From Pseudo-nitzschia pungens (lineage: Eukaryota > Bacillariophyta > Bacillariophyceae > Bacillariales > Bacillariaceae): 64,000 bases of DNA. The notes under the pieces are model-generated. The model was not told where the DNA came from. It saw only the letters and a program-made list of their open reading frames with translations, and did not search any database. The translations under genes were made by a program, and so were the position numbers. Below are positions 50,163-59,855 of the stretch, piece by piece. The stretch is taken from contig CM074759.1 of NCBI GenBank assembly GCA_037355855.1, positions 7,440,001 to 7,504,000 of the forward strand, in the 5' to 3' direction. Each line of letters starts with the position of its first letter. The stretch's first letter is position 1.

Positions 50163-51130
50163 GGTGCAGTAAAAATCTGGATACCTGTCCTGTCTGTAAC
50201 AATCGCTGCGAATTCATCAAGATCTACAGGCCATAGATGGTTTCATCAGGTTGTCAAAATTGCACAACATGTGAAACTCACATGCGACATCGAATTATGC
50301 TGGCTTCCTCTTATGAAACCTTCCCGAAACGGTTGGTGTGTAGCGTGTCATATACTTTTGTGACTCGAGAGCACTTTTTTGTACTAGTACGTACTATTTC
50401 TGTAAATTTCAAATCAGATAGTACGATATTGTTGTTTTAGAAACTGGTCAAATGGTATTGTATCGTTCTAATAATCAAAAAATAAAATTCACAACACTAT
50501 CAACTAATGCTACTACACTTCAATACAGGGTCCAAGTAAGGTTTACTCGTAATCCGATGTCGCAGAACTTTTTATTCCTGTGTTCTTCGCTCTGGATGAA
50601 GGAAGTAAAGTTCTAAATATAGAATTCCGTAATTCGCTATTCGTTTGAAGTCAACAACAAATCTACCAATTCTTCTGCTAGCAAGAAATCCATCACTGAA
50701 CCAGATATGGAGAACAATCTTGAATCTGGAGACGGAAGCGGGATCTGCATCATTACTTTTTTTATTACTTGTACTACCTACACGTAATCTTACGTATGAT
50801 AATTAAATACTACTGGTACTTCGTACGAAGTAGTAATTAACCTTACCGGTTACCTGTATCGATACCGGGTACACCCCCTCCACAAAACTGAGAGGACAGC
50901 GAGTGCCGCGCGTTTTTCTACAGTATTTCCGACCGCTCCTCGTAACAGTTAACCTTACCGTTGCATTATTGAATAGCGTTATGTACATACATACGTAGTA
51001 TGTATTAATAAAGGTTACTTAGTGAATCATCATACAAAATTCCGTTTACGTAAGATCTTACCATACTAACCATATCAACCTGAGTAAGATACGGAATTTT
51101 CCCGGTAAGGTTACCGGTATCAGTAAGGTT
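50163..51130. other. Intergenic, no gene seen
   Basis: 3' flank of the FYVE gene, then from 50780 the repeated intergenic words (AATTAACCTTACCGG, CCGGTAAGGTTACCGG at about 51101). Copia-2 begins at 51131 within one such word, AAGGTT. Confidence 0.5.
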
Positions 51131-51225
51131 TGCAAAATGTACGTGTGCTCTCTACTGTCGATATAATCGCATGTATTTAGTAAAGAGTGAGGTTATTCAC
51201 TAGCTATTCGGGATTCATCCTCACA
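51131..51225 (-). repeat. Copia-2 3' LTR (95 bp)
   Basis: Very short for an LTR. The pol frame runs through the adjacent polypurine tract and ends inside it at 51193. Identical to the other copy, so insertion is recent. Confidence 0.93.
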
Positions 51226-54200
51226 CCCCCCCTCACTTGCAGGATCGAATCTTGGAAATAATTTGGAGTCCCATTTTGTGTCATGTTGAAGACTGTCCAT
51301 GAGAGGATCGATATTGCAAGTGGAGCAAAAGATTTTGTGGATTCTATGGGGTAGGGATGTCTGTGGGTTTGTGGTGTTGTGGTTAGTGGTGTTGTTGGAC
51401 ATGGATCGTTGGGCATATAGTGGTGGTACTCGGCCCATAAAGATGTCTGTGTGCTCATGGAATTTGATTCTTCCGGTTGGTTTGCTCAGAGAATCGCTGT
51501 AGTTCTCATCAGATTTAGTTTCAACGAAGTCAATAAATTCATCGTCTGTCCATTGGAGGATCACGAAGTGTTTCATCTCGACATGGCGTGTGCGTCGGGT
51601 TGGTTGGTGTGCGTTTGCCATGCGGACACCGCCGTGGTTGTCTGCAATGATGGGAGTGGCTGTTGTTTGTGGGATGAGGAGTTCCGCAAGAATCCATCTT
51701 AAATAGAGTGCCGCTTTGCCCGCATCTGCCATGTTACAGAATTCAGCTTCTGTAGAGCTCTGTGCAATGGTTGGTTGGAGGCGAGTTCTATAATAGACCG
51801 CTGCGCCTGCTAGGAGGATGACGATGCCTCCCATGGATCGGCGCTGGAGTCGATCGGATGCCCATGTCGTGTCACAGGCGCCCAGTAATGAGAGTGGGTG
51901 TGTGTTAGTTCGAAATTTCGATAGTGACGCAGATGATGATACTGGGGTAGGGGGTGGCATGTTAGGGAGGTCCTCTCTTGGTTCTGGTCGCCAGAATGTA
52001 AGTCCATTGTGTTTGGTAGCGAGGAGGTATGCATAGACTGCCTTGACTGCTTCGTAGTGTATTTTGGCAGGTTGGTGGGAGTGTTGACTAAGCATGATGA
52101 CGGCAACGGAGATGTCTATTCTGCAAATGGTGAGTGCATATATTAGTTCCCCTATGCATTGTCTGTAGCTGAAACCCATCGCTTTTTCTAGTTTCAGTGC
52201 TTCTTTCGAATCGGTAGGACCGATGGTGGTTTGGAGCTCTTTCTGGTATGTTGGGTCCTCGCGCATTGGAGTGGGTCGGTTCCGACATTTGAGATTTTGC
52301 CAGCCATGGTGGTCTATGATCTTTTCGATGTAGGTTTGGCAGTGTAGGTGATTGAAATGGCGTGTTTGATCTACATGGACGCCGTTAAATTTCCTTATGG
52401 TGCCTAGAATATTGAGTGGGTTGGTCATCCGGCGTTGTATTTGGTCTCTAATTCGGTCGCAAATGTGCTCGTCTTTGTTTGCGATTAGAAAGTCATCAAC
52501 TTGACGAAGAATAAGGGTGAGATTGCCAGCGTCGTCGTGCTTATAGTACAGACAAGGTTCGTGAGTAGTGGGTTTGAAGCCCATTTCAGTTACAAGGAGT
52601 TTGGATATATACTTATCCCATAGGCGTGGTGATTCGGGGTGTCCTTGGAGGGCTTTCTGAATGGGTATAACTTGCCCAATTGGTATTGGAGGACGACCCA
52701 GGTGCTCAGTCCACCATTGTAAGAAAGGACCATCTACTTTCATGTAGAAGGGACTTGTAGGTGCTGGGGCTTCAGCGAAAGCGTTGCCTACGTCATAACC
52801 GACACATTTTAGGTTTAGGGCTGCAGCGATAGCCCAGGTTAATCGATGTACGGGTTGTTCGACACATGCAGCGTATGTTTCAGCAAGTGTAACTGCTTTA
52901 CCATAACGTTTGCCTCCATTGCATGTGCCGCGTGCTTTCTGAATTGATTTACCGGTGAGTGGGTCTTCTTTGTAGAGGTATGTCCAGACCCATGGGAGGA
53001 TTGTCATACCTGGGGTGGGGTCAACAGGGTCGCCGAACATTCCTACTTTGTGGTATCGATTGAGTTGTTTCCACTCTGATTTTAGGAACCCATCCCATTC
53101 TGGTGTTCCTTGGAGTTTACGCCGAGTCAGTTTAGCAATGTTAAGTTTTTCATTGGTGGTGGTTGCGGAGTCAATATCTGGTGGCCATTCGTGTTTGTTT
53201 TGCCAAAGGTCTTGTTGATTATTGAGGTTATGAAGGTGGTGAGCAATGACATTAAGTTGGTCAGCTTGTAAGGTGGGGATGCCGTCGCCATTGAGGGCAA
53301 AGCCCGTAAGAGTACCAAACGTAAACTTGATCGTACGGCAGTGAGTTGCTCTAGCGGACGTTATGGCGTCAATAATATTCTTTGGTGTAGAGATTGGTTG
53401 GTCATTCACTGATGTGATGATGGTGCCCCGTAGGCGTCGTTTCCAGTTGCGAATATGCATGTGTGCTGTCGTGCCGATTTGGATATTGGTGAGCTCAACA
53501 CATCCAGAGAGATCCGGATGGGGTTGTACAATGAATCCAAGGGTTGGGTGGAAGCTGCTATGTTTAACAAGTGGAAGGGTGTGTGAGGTTTCAAACATAA
53601 ATTTGTTGGTTGAGATATCAAGGGTCTCGATTTCCGGTATAAGGGCGGCAATGTCTGGTCTTTCAAACTTCGTCCGGCATACACTGGCAGTTAGTTTGGC
53701 TGCGGCCGCTGCTGTGTATGGTGTGGGTGATGTTTGTATGATTTCCTCAATCAGTTGTGCATTGTCGTATGGTTTAGGGTCCTGGAGGCTCCAGGTTACC
53801 TTTTCGGGAGAGCAGTTTGTTGTGTGTTCTCGCGATGGTCCCTCCGTAAAAATAGACATAAGATGGGATGCAGCAGGTGAACGTTGATTGGGTGTTTCAC
53901 CATATTGGAGTTCATCTTTAGAATCGTGGCGTGCAGTTTTCTCGGTTCCAGTGTGAATATCCAGATAGCGTATATTGTCGGTTGTTCCACTGTAGCCCAA
54001 GAATATGCCTTCGTACGTCCAGGGGTTGGTGGTGGTGGGTCGTGTCCCTGGTTTCTTAGCAGTTATTTTAGAGCCAAATGTGATGAGGTTGTCCATGAGG
54101 GGGATGCGTCCGGTATATGCTTGGAGGGGGGTCATATCGATGGCGGTGTGGTATGTCCTGTTGTAGAGCCAGGTTGCATGCAGGAGTGCGTCGGTCCAAT

Positions 54201-56361
54201 ATTCAGTGCCCAAACCGGCAGAGTAGAGGAGGCAACGAATGCGTTCTTTGAGTGTGCGATGTGGACGTTCCACAATTCCATTTTGGGATGATGCGTCGGC
54301 AGCTGTGCTTTGTGATGTATAGCCATGGTCTTGCGCTGTTTTCCGGAATTGATGTGATTTAGAGAGTTCACCGCCACCGTCTGTCGTGATAGTGCAGTGG
54401 AGGTGATCAGCACATAGATCCATGAGGGAGGATTGATCATCTGTGTGGAGCTCGTAGTTGCACTCACGTATAGTATTGGAGACTGTTTTGGATTTAGCGA
54501 GATACCCATCAGAAGTTGTTGTGATGATGGCTTTGTGGGGTTCTGTCGTTTTAATACCGTGTTTGCGAAGAAAGCGTTCGATAATATCGATTGGAGGGGT
54601 TTTGGACTTTACTGGGAAGGTCCATAGGGCTCGTGTAGCGGCGTCGATGATGGTGAGGAAGCCTATGTAACCCTGGCGGCTCTTCTTAATTGTTGTGTTG
54701 GCTTTGGCGTTGGATTGCAAGATTTCTTGGAGGTTGGATGGTCCGCTAACAAAAGAGAGGTCCATGTGGAAAGATTGTGCTGGGATGAACATCTCTTTTT
54801 TGTTGTTGCTCGTGGTACCATGGTATTTCGTCATTTTGCTCTTTTCACAGAATGGGCATTTGAAAAATGGGACACGAGAGGGGATTGGAGGAATGCCATC
54901 GACCACTTTTTGCGTGCGATAAAGAGTGGAGGGTGAGATATGTCCATAACGTTGATGCCAAAGTTCTAAGTTTTTAAGTGCTTTGGAGAGACCGCTTGTC
55001 CATGATTTGGTACGGGATGCTATGGTTTGTTTGGTGTCCGATGTGTCATTTGAGGTACTTATCTCGTGATTGAGGGCGTTTGCCCGTAGATGGTTGACAT
55101 GTTTCGCTATATGGGTGTTTTCCTGGTGTGCGTCATGGTGTGCGTCATGGTGGGGTGTGTTCGTATTGTAGAGTAAGATCTTGTTTGGTGTGTACCATTC
55201 TCCGTTCGCGTTGCGAGTTGTGGTAATGGATTCGATAGTTCGTTTATTATGGTCTGTAAAGCGTACAGTGCCAGTACCGTTGTTTAGTCCTTCCTGGATA
55301 AATGCGTAGTGTGCGTGTTGGCGCTGATAGTTGTCCGGTGATAGGACTGTTCCGGTAGATCCCGGAGTGAGAATAGTACGCCAACGCATGATCGTGCCTT
55401 GGTCTGATACAATTTTGATGTGCCCTTCTCCTAACGCTTGTAGGGTCGTGGGTGGTTCATCGGGGGTTGTACTAGTCTTAGAGAATACGCCGACCTGGGC
55501 TGGGTGGGAGTATGGTTGGTAGTTGTGTAAAATAGAGCGGTCGTTGGTCGCAGAGATGTTGGCGCCTGTGTCTGCTTGAAGTGGGGCTGTTTTTAGGGTA
55601 TATAATTTGTTGTCTTTGTTGTCCAGTGACATGTCTGCTGGTTGTCGTTGTAGGAGTTTAATATGTGGGGCAGGCGTGTTCGAAATGTCCAGCATAAGTT
55701 TTTGTTGGTTACCTCTGTATTTACGGTGTATGAAGTGGGGAGTCATTCGAATATTTGATTCATGGGAGTATTGCTCGCCAGTTAGTGTGTCTGGTATATA
55801 TTCAAATGGAGTTAGTTGATTCTCAGGCGGGGTTGCCTTGTGTTCATGGGAATTAGGGTTTTTCGTGTCGGTATACGAGGAATATGTCTTGGAGGTGTGT
55901 GTGGTTGGCATTGGTGTGTTCTTATTACAGACTGAACACGTTGGCTGGGAGAGTGTAAGCGTATGGATCGTGGGAGTGGAGTTCATGTATGTATTAGTGG
56001 ACGTATTTGTATTTGCGGATGGGGTGTAGTGTTTCAAGTTTTGAGAGGTACCGGTCGCCTTGAGATTGGTGCTGTTCTTGTTGGCTATAACGGGTTCAGT
56101 ACTGTTCGAAGGTAGCTCGTCGTGGGGAGATAACTTCGTGTTTAGTGGGTATTTTTCGCTGGTTGTTACTGTGTTCATAAAATCTGTTTTGGCTGTGGGG
56201 AATGTAGTGGTCGTGGCCATGGTGTGTATTGAGAGTGGTGGGGTAAAGAGTGTGATATCTGGATGGTCATGGCGTGCGTTGGTGTGGAATCTTGTTAGTT
56301 GGATATGTGGGTCAATGAGTTTTTGTTTAGGCCGAGCCTCGCTAGAGACACGGCGTGTATC
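51193..56361 (-). CDS. Copia-2 Pol: protease, integrase, PDZ-like insert, RT, RNase H
   Basis: Open in frame from directly after the gag UAG (56361) to 51193. The first ATG is 56220 (context CACACCATGG), giving 1675 residues. Positions from 56220: protease LQADTGANISATND near 216; pre-integrase zinc region HQRYGHISPSTL to CPFCEKSKM; integrase D, D, E at HMDLSFV (484), TTDGGGEL (611) and GIVERPHRT (649); a PDZ-like module at about 893-978 (RLRGTIITSVNDQPISTP); reverse transcriptase with VGYDVGNAFAEAPAP and catalytic RQVDDFLI near 1238; RNase H with IAQSSTEAEF near 1493 and a VEMKHFVI motif. The last residues come from the polypurine tract and the 3' LTR. No frame breaks. Confidence 0.95.
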   Translation of the reverse strand, partial: DTRRVSSEARPKQKLIDPHIQLTRFHTNARHDHPDITLFTPPLSIHTMATTTTFPTAKTDFMNTVTTSEKYPLNTKLSPHDELPSNSTEPVIANKNSTNLKATGTSQNLKHYTPSANTNTSTNTYMNSTPTIHTLTLSQPTCSVCNKNTPMPTTHTSKTYSSYTDTKNPNSHEHKATPPENQLTPFEYIPDTLTGEQYSHESNIRMTPHFIHRKYRGNQQKLMLDISNTPAPHIKLLQRQPADMSLDNKDNKLYTLKTAPLQADTGANISATNDRSILHNYQPYSHPAQVGVFSKTSTTPDEPPTTLQALGEGHIKIVSDQGTIMRWRTILTPGSTGTVLSPDNYQRQHAHYAFIQEGLNNGTGTVRFTDHNKRTIESITTTRNANGEWYTPNKILLYNTNTPHHDAHHDAHQENTHIAKHVNHLRANALNHEISTSNDTSDTKQTIASRTKSWTSGLSKALKNLELWHQRYGHISPSTLYRTQKVVDGIPPIPSRVPFFKCPFCEKSKMTKYHGTTSNNKKEMFIPAQSFHMDLSFVSGPSNLQEILQSNAKANTTIKKSRQGYIGFLTIIDAATRALWTFPVKSKTPPIDIIERFLRKHGIKTTEPHKAIITTTSDGYLAKSKTVSNTIRECNYELHTDDQSSLMDLCADHLHCTITTDGGGELSKSHQFRKTAQDHGYTSQSTAADASSQNGIVERPHRTLKERIRCLLYSAGLGTEYWTDALLHATWLYNRTYHTAIDMTPLQAYTGRIPLMDNLITFGSKITAKKPGTRPTTTNPWTYEGIFLGYSGTTDNIRYLDIHTGTEKTARHDSKDELQYGETPNQRSPAASHLMSIFTEGPSREHTTNCSPEKVTWSLQDPKPYDNAQLIEEIIQTSPTPYTAAAAAKLTASVCRTKFERPDIAALIPEIETLDISTNKFMFETSHTLPLVKHSSFHPTLGFIVQPHPDLSGCVELTNIQIGTTAHMHIRNWKRRLRGTIITSVNDQPISTPKNIIDAITSARATHCRTIKFTFGTLTGFALNGDGIPTLQADQLNVIAHHLHNLNNQQDLWQNKHEWPPDIDSATTTNEKLNIAKLTRRKLQGTPEWDGFLKSEWKQLNRYHKVGMFGDPVDPTPGMTILPWVWTYLYKEDPLTGKSIQKARGTCNGGKRYGKAVTLAETYAACVEQPVHRLTWAIAAALNLKCVGYDVGNAFAEAPAPTSPFYMKVDGPFLQWWTEHLGRPPIPIGQVIPIQKALQGHPESPRLWDKYISKLLVTEMGFKPTTHEPCLYYKHDDAGNLTLILRQVDDFLIANKDEHICDRIRDQIQRRMTNPLNILGTIRKFNGVHVDQTRHFNHLHCQTYIEKIIDHHGWQNLKCRNRPTPMREDPTYQKELQTTIGPTDSKEALKLEKAMGFSYRQCIGELIYALTICRIDISVAVIMLSQHSHQPAKIHYEAVKAVYAYLLATKHNGLTFWRPEPREDLPNMPPPTPVSSSASLSKFRTNTHPLSLLGACDTTWASDRLQRRSMGGIVILLAGAAVYYRTRLQPTIAQSSTEAEFCNMADAGKAALYLRWILAELLIPQTTATPIIADNHGGVRMANAHQPTRRTRHVEMKHFVILQWTDDEFIDFVETKSDENYSDSLSKPTGRIKFHEHTDIFMGRVPPLYAQRSMSNNTTNHNTTNPQTSLPHRIHKIFCSTCNIDPLMDSLQHDTKWDSKLFPRFDPASEGGCEDESRIASE

Positions 56362-56370
56362 CTATTCGGT
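56356..56370 (-). promoter_or_regulatory. Single in-frame UAG between copia-2 gag and pol
   Basis: On the minus strand the codons are ACC GAA TAG GAT ACA. No other stop occurs between gag and pol. Weak downstream pairing (ACAC/GTGT, AGGC/GCCT) follows. Readthrough or reinitiation at ATG 56220 are the two candidate mechanisms. Confidence 0.6.
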
Positions 56371-59319
56371 GTTGGGGTCCATTGCTTGTACATAAATTTC
56401 ACGATGTGTTTCGTGATCTTGTTCGGTGAGTGGAAGGTGTTGGAGGTTGGTGTCTACTAGTTTGACTACATTTTTGAGATTCATTGTACGGTATTTGTCA
56501 GCGTTTGTTTTGAATTCCTCGGGGTGTTCCTTCGCATATTGGAGAATGTGGTAATGCTGAGCGCCGATACGGCAGATTTGGTCGTTGATGTTATGACCAT
56601 ACATCTTACAGCATGTGCATTGTTTCTTGTTCTTGTATTCAAATCGCTTCTTTGGGCTAGGGGTATCGACAACTCGATGGATCGTAGGTTGGTGAGGTGT
56701 CTGCAGGGATGGATTTGAAATAGGATAGTCGATTAGGAAGTTCAACATGCCTGTGAGTTGGAGCGGACGTGGGAGTGGTGTAGAATGAGCATTTGGTGTG
56801 GTGCGGTGATGGGTGTCCAGCTGTGTCATAAGACACATGCCAGCAGGGAAGTTGTGGTGTTGCATTGCTTGGTGGATCATTTCATAGCTTTGGTCTAATT
56901 CGGAATAGTGGTGTTGTCGTGTGAGTTCGCATTGGCGTACAAAGCTCTGTAGTTTGCCTACGTACGTGCTGGGATCATCGGTAGGTTCCCATGTGGGGCC
57001 CCATCCGGTTTTGGTCGGGCGGAGGTAGGAGAGGGAGGTACGTGCGATGGCGTATAGCGCTTCATATCCTTGTTGTTTGTATTGATATGGAGAGAGGAGG
57101 CCGCGTAGTAGAGTATTTTCCGGTGCGATCATGAGTTTGAGTACTCGATAGAGATATGCGCTGATTTTTGCTATGTTTTCTTCTGTCTCAATGTGAGTGG
57201 ATGGAAGGCACGTATTTTCAACATGTAGTTGGTCCAGTGGTGCGATAGGGAGGCTTTCGATCATGAAGGCTGCTTGGATGTCCTGGTAGAGTGCAGTGAA
57301 TTCCATGTCGGTCAAGTATCGGTTTTCAGTGGGAATCAGGGTAGGGTCTAGGTGGCGTTTCTCTAGGTTGTTAATGGAGCGGCTGACACGATGGTTCATT
57401 TTGTGGTGAGATTCTTTGCGTTGGCTTCTAAGGTGTTCATCGAACTTTTGTTGATTACGGATTAGGCCGTTTTTGTGTCGGGGAAAGTTGATCTTGGTAT
57501 TCTGGGTGGAAGGTGGGGAGTCGATGGAGTCTGAGTCGGGGTCGGAATGACTGGAGCTGTCACTCGAGGTGTCGGAGCTGTCAGATGGGTTGCCATCTGG
57601 TGGTGGTTGTGTGGAGTTGCTGTCCGGTGGTTGTTGTGTTGGTGATGTGTCGATCGATTGTAGGTGTGTGGTGAGTGCAGTTTGGATATATTCAGCGAGG
57701 GTTTCCGAGTTTGTGATGAAAGATTCCATCTTTAGGTTGACATGTTGTTGGAATTTATCAGATGAGGTGATGGTGTCAAGTTGATTGATGATGACTGATT
57801 TGATCATTTCCTGTTCTTTGTTGATATATTCCGTAATTTTGCCTGGGATTGTAGACTCCAGTGTGTGCTTTTCGATGTCAATGTTGTCTCTGGTTTCGGT
57901 AAGTTGAGTGTGGATTTCGGAGTTTATGGTATTGATTTCGGTTTTGAGGCGTTTGAGGTTATTGGTAGTGTGTTGGGTGATGTTGTTCTTGGTATGTTGG
58001 GCTTGGGTTTGAAGTGTAGTGAGTTGAGTTTTGACTATGGTGTCGATTTCGTTTTGTATCTTGCTCACGATGGTGTCTTTAATGCTTTGAATGATGTGGT
58101 TTCGGTCGGAGTCGATGTTCTGGAGTTTTGTTATGATCATGTTTTCGAGTTGTTCGTCGGCGGCAACGATGTGGGTGAGTGTTGTTTCTGAAAGTTGTTG
58201 GCTGTATTGGTCTTGGTGTTTGGTGGCTTTCTGTTGTTGTTCCTTGATAGTGTCTTGGATCTGTTGGTGGACAGTGGTTTGGAGTTGGGCTATTTTTTGC
58301 ATGGCGGCGTGGGAGGTTTTCTGGATATCTGTCAGGATTTCTTTGGAGAGTGTGTGTTTTGTTGTGTGGGTTGAGAGTGTGCTGGTCTCGTCTTTTAGGG
58401 AGGATAGAATTGACGTTGCTTTCTTGATGCGGATGTCAAGGGCCCAGCTTGTGGAGGTTGCGGTAGAGAGGTCTTGTTCGAGTTTCGAGGCTTGTGCGAT
58501 TGCGTTGGTAAGGTTCGTGGTTGCGTTGGAGATTGAGTTGTATTTATTAGTCAGGGAGTTGATTGTGGTTTCCATTGTTTGGATTTGGTGTTGGAGGTGT
58601 TGGGTGTGTTTGGTGATTGCTTCATTGATGAGTTGTTGGGTTGATTTTGGGTTATCGATAGAGTCAATTTCATTGTCGATCTGTTGAAATCCTTCTTCAA
58701 ATGCTTTGATTTGGTCGTCGACAGAGGGGTGGATAGTGGTGGCGTATTCCTGTGCAAATTGAGTAGCGAGGTTTGTCGGTGGTGGTGGTATGGAGTCTTC
58801 TGTTGAGGTGGATTGTGCGTCATCGTTGGTGGGTTTTGCGTCTTGCTGGATTTTTGTTTCTTCTTGTTGCATTTTGTGGTTGAGGTGAGTAATTAGTTTG
58901 GAACTGTATAGGTATCTTGTGATTTCTTTGTCGGGGTTCGGTGGAGGGATTTGGAAGTGGTTCCTGTGGAGAAGTGTTTGAAGTACTTCTCCTAGGGCAG
59001 TTAGTTTGTCGGTGTCGTCCATGGTGTCAGTGTGAATGACGTTCATGAGGTTGGTGTATGTGGGTCCTGTTGGTGGGTATTTCGGTTTGAATTGGAATGT
59101 TTCTTCATATTCTGTGTTAGATTGCGGAAAAGTGAGTTCGATGGCTCGTATTTCGCGTTGTAGAGTTCCAGGATATTCGGAGAGTTCGGAGAGTTCAAGG
59201 TGGGTGGTGTCGGTGTGTTTAATGGGTTTGGGGGGGGTCATGTATTGTTTCATTGGTTTTTGTTTCATGGGGTCGTCTGGTTCCTGTTGTTTCTTCTTAC
59301 GTCGGGTCTTGACCGCCAT
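56362..59319 (-). CDS. Copia-2 Gag (unusually long, coiled-coil)
   Basis: 985 residues from ATG 59319 (context TCACCATGG), about twice the usual copia Gag. The start is basic (KTRRKKKQQEP). Residues about 200-560 are Gln/Thr-rich heptad-like helix (TQHLQHQIQTMETTINSL, LQTTVHQQIQDTIKEQQQKA), probably a long coiled coil. A Ser/Asp/Pro stretch follows (SDSSDTSSDSSSHSDPDSDS), then a capsid-like region (TAFYQ-like DMEFTALYQDIQAAFM, YALYAIAR-like GYEALYAIARTSLSY). Near residue 900 there is a zinc knuckle of form CTCCKMYGHNINDQIC. It ends at UAG 56364-56362, in frame with pol. Confidence 0.9.
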   Translation of the reverse strand: MAVKTRRKKKQQEPDDPMKQKPMKQYMTPPKPIKHTDTTHLELSELSEYPGTLQREIRAIELTFPQSNTEYEETFQFKPKYPPTGPTYTNLMNVIHTDTMDDTDKLTALGEVLQTLLHRNHFQIPPPNPDKEITRYLYSSKLITHLNHKMQQEETKIQQDAKPTNDDAQSTSTEDSIPPPPTNLATQFAQEYATTIHPSVDDQIKAFEEGFQQIDNEIDSIDNPKSTQQLINEAITKHTQHLQHQIQTMETTINSLTNKYNSISNATTNLTNAIAQASKLEQDLSTATSTSWALDIRIKKATSILSSLKDETSTLSTHTTKHTLSKEILTDIQKTSHAAMQKIAQLQTTVHQQIQDTIKEQQQKATKHQDQYSQQLSETTLTHIVAADEQLENMIITKLQNIDSDRNHIIQSIKDTIVSKIQNEIDTIVKTQLTTLQTQAQHTKNNITQHTTNNLKRLKTEINTINSEIHTQLTETRDNIDIEKHTLESTIPGKITEYINKEQEMIKSVIINQLDTITSSDKFQQHVNLKMESFITNSETLAEYIQTALTTHLQSIDTSPTQQPPDSNSTQPPPDGNPSDSSDTSSDSSSHSDPDSDSIDSPPSTQNTKINFPRHKNGLIRNQQKFDEHLRSQRKESHHKMNHRVSRSINNLEKRHLDPTLIPTENRYLTDMEFTALYQDIQAAFMIESLPIAPLDQLHVENTCLPSTHIETEENIAKISAYLYRVLKLMIAPENTLLRGLLSPYQYKQQGYEALYAIARTSLSYLRPTKTGWGPTWEPTDDPSTYVGKLQSFVRQCELTRQHHYSELDQSYEMIHQAMQHHNFPAGMCLMTQLDTHHRTTPNAHSTPLPRPLQLTGMLNFLIDYPISNPSLQTPHQPTIHRVVDTPSPKKRFEYKNKKQCTCCKMYGHNINDQICRIGAQHYHILQYAKEHPEEFKTNADKYRTMNLKNVVKLVDTNLQHLPLTEQDHETHREIYVQAMDPNTE

Positions 59320-59611
59320 GGTGATTGTTTCTTTTCGTTGTCTAAGTGGGTATGTTGTTCTGTGGCAGGGGGAAGGTCGTAGGGTTCGGGGTGTCAGTTT
59401 TGTTGGCGTAGGATTCTACGTGATTTGGTACTCAGCTGACGGGCGGGTTTTTCACAAAAAAATTCCGCGAAAATACACAGGCTTCGAAAAACGATTGTGG
59501 TCGATCCAGATGTTCCTCGGTTGTGGCGAAAGCAGTAATCACTCTGCTATGTTGTTGTTTGACTTGGTTGTTTGATATAGGTGATGAGAGTAGTCAATGT
59601 TGCTCATAACC

Positions 59612-59706
59612 TGCAAAATGTACGTGTGCTCTCTACTGTCGATATAATCGCATGTATTTAGTAAAGAGTGAGGTTATTCACTAGCTATTCGGGATTCATC
59701 CTCACA
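59612..59706 (-). repeat. Copia-2 5' LTR (95 bp)
   Basis: Identical to 51131-51225. The leader from here to the gag ATG (59611-59320) is about 290 bp and starts with the half-tRNA-Met complement GGTTATGAGC. Confidence 0.93.
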
Positions 59707-59855
59707 AGGTTACCTTATCTACGGTAACCTTACTCGTACAAGAATCGGAAATCCGTACTTTTTTCTACTCGGTAAGGTTTACGTAACCTAAAAGTAATTG
59801 AGTCTGCGGGAAATCATGTTTTCCTACAATTGGTCCTCCAAAAAACATGTGTTGA

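Larger units (their letters stand above)
51131..59706 (-). mobile_element. Ty1/copia element copia-2, complete, with very short LTRs (8576 bp)
   Basis: Two 95-bp LTRs (51131-51225 and 59612-59706), identical by eye, start TGTGAGGATGAATCC and end CATTTTGCA on the minus strand. The 5-bp duplication AGGTT flanks them (51126-51130 and 59707-59711). On the minus strand, the bases after the 5' LTR are GGTTATGAGC, complementary to the anticodon arm of initiator tRNA-Met (GCUCAUAACC), a half-tRNA primer as in copia and Ty5. A GAGGGGGGG tract touches the 3' LTR and is the plus-strand primer. Gag (59319) and pol are in one frame with a single UAG between them. Confidence 0.95.

Noticed and set aside
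57865..58687. Plus-strand frames of 108 and 198 codons across copia-2 gag
   Set aside because: Antisense shadows of the Gln/Thr-rich coiled coil.
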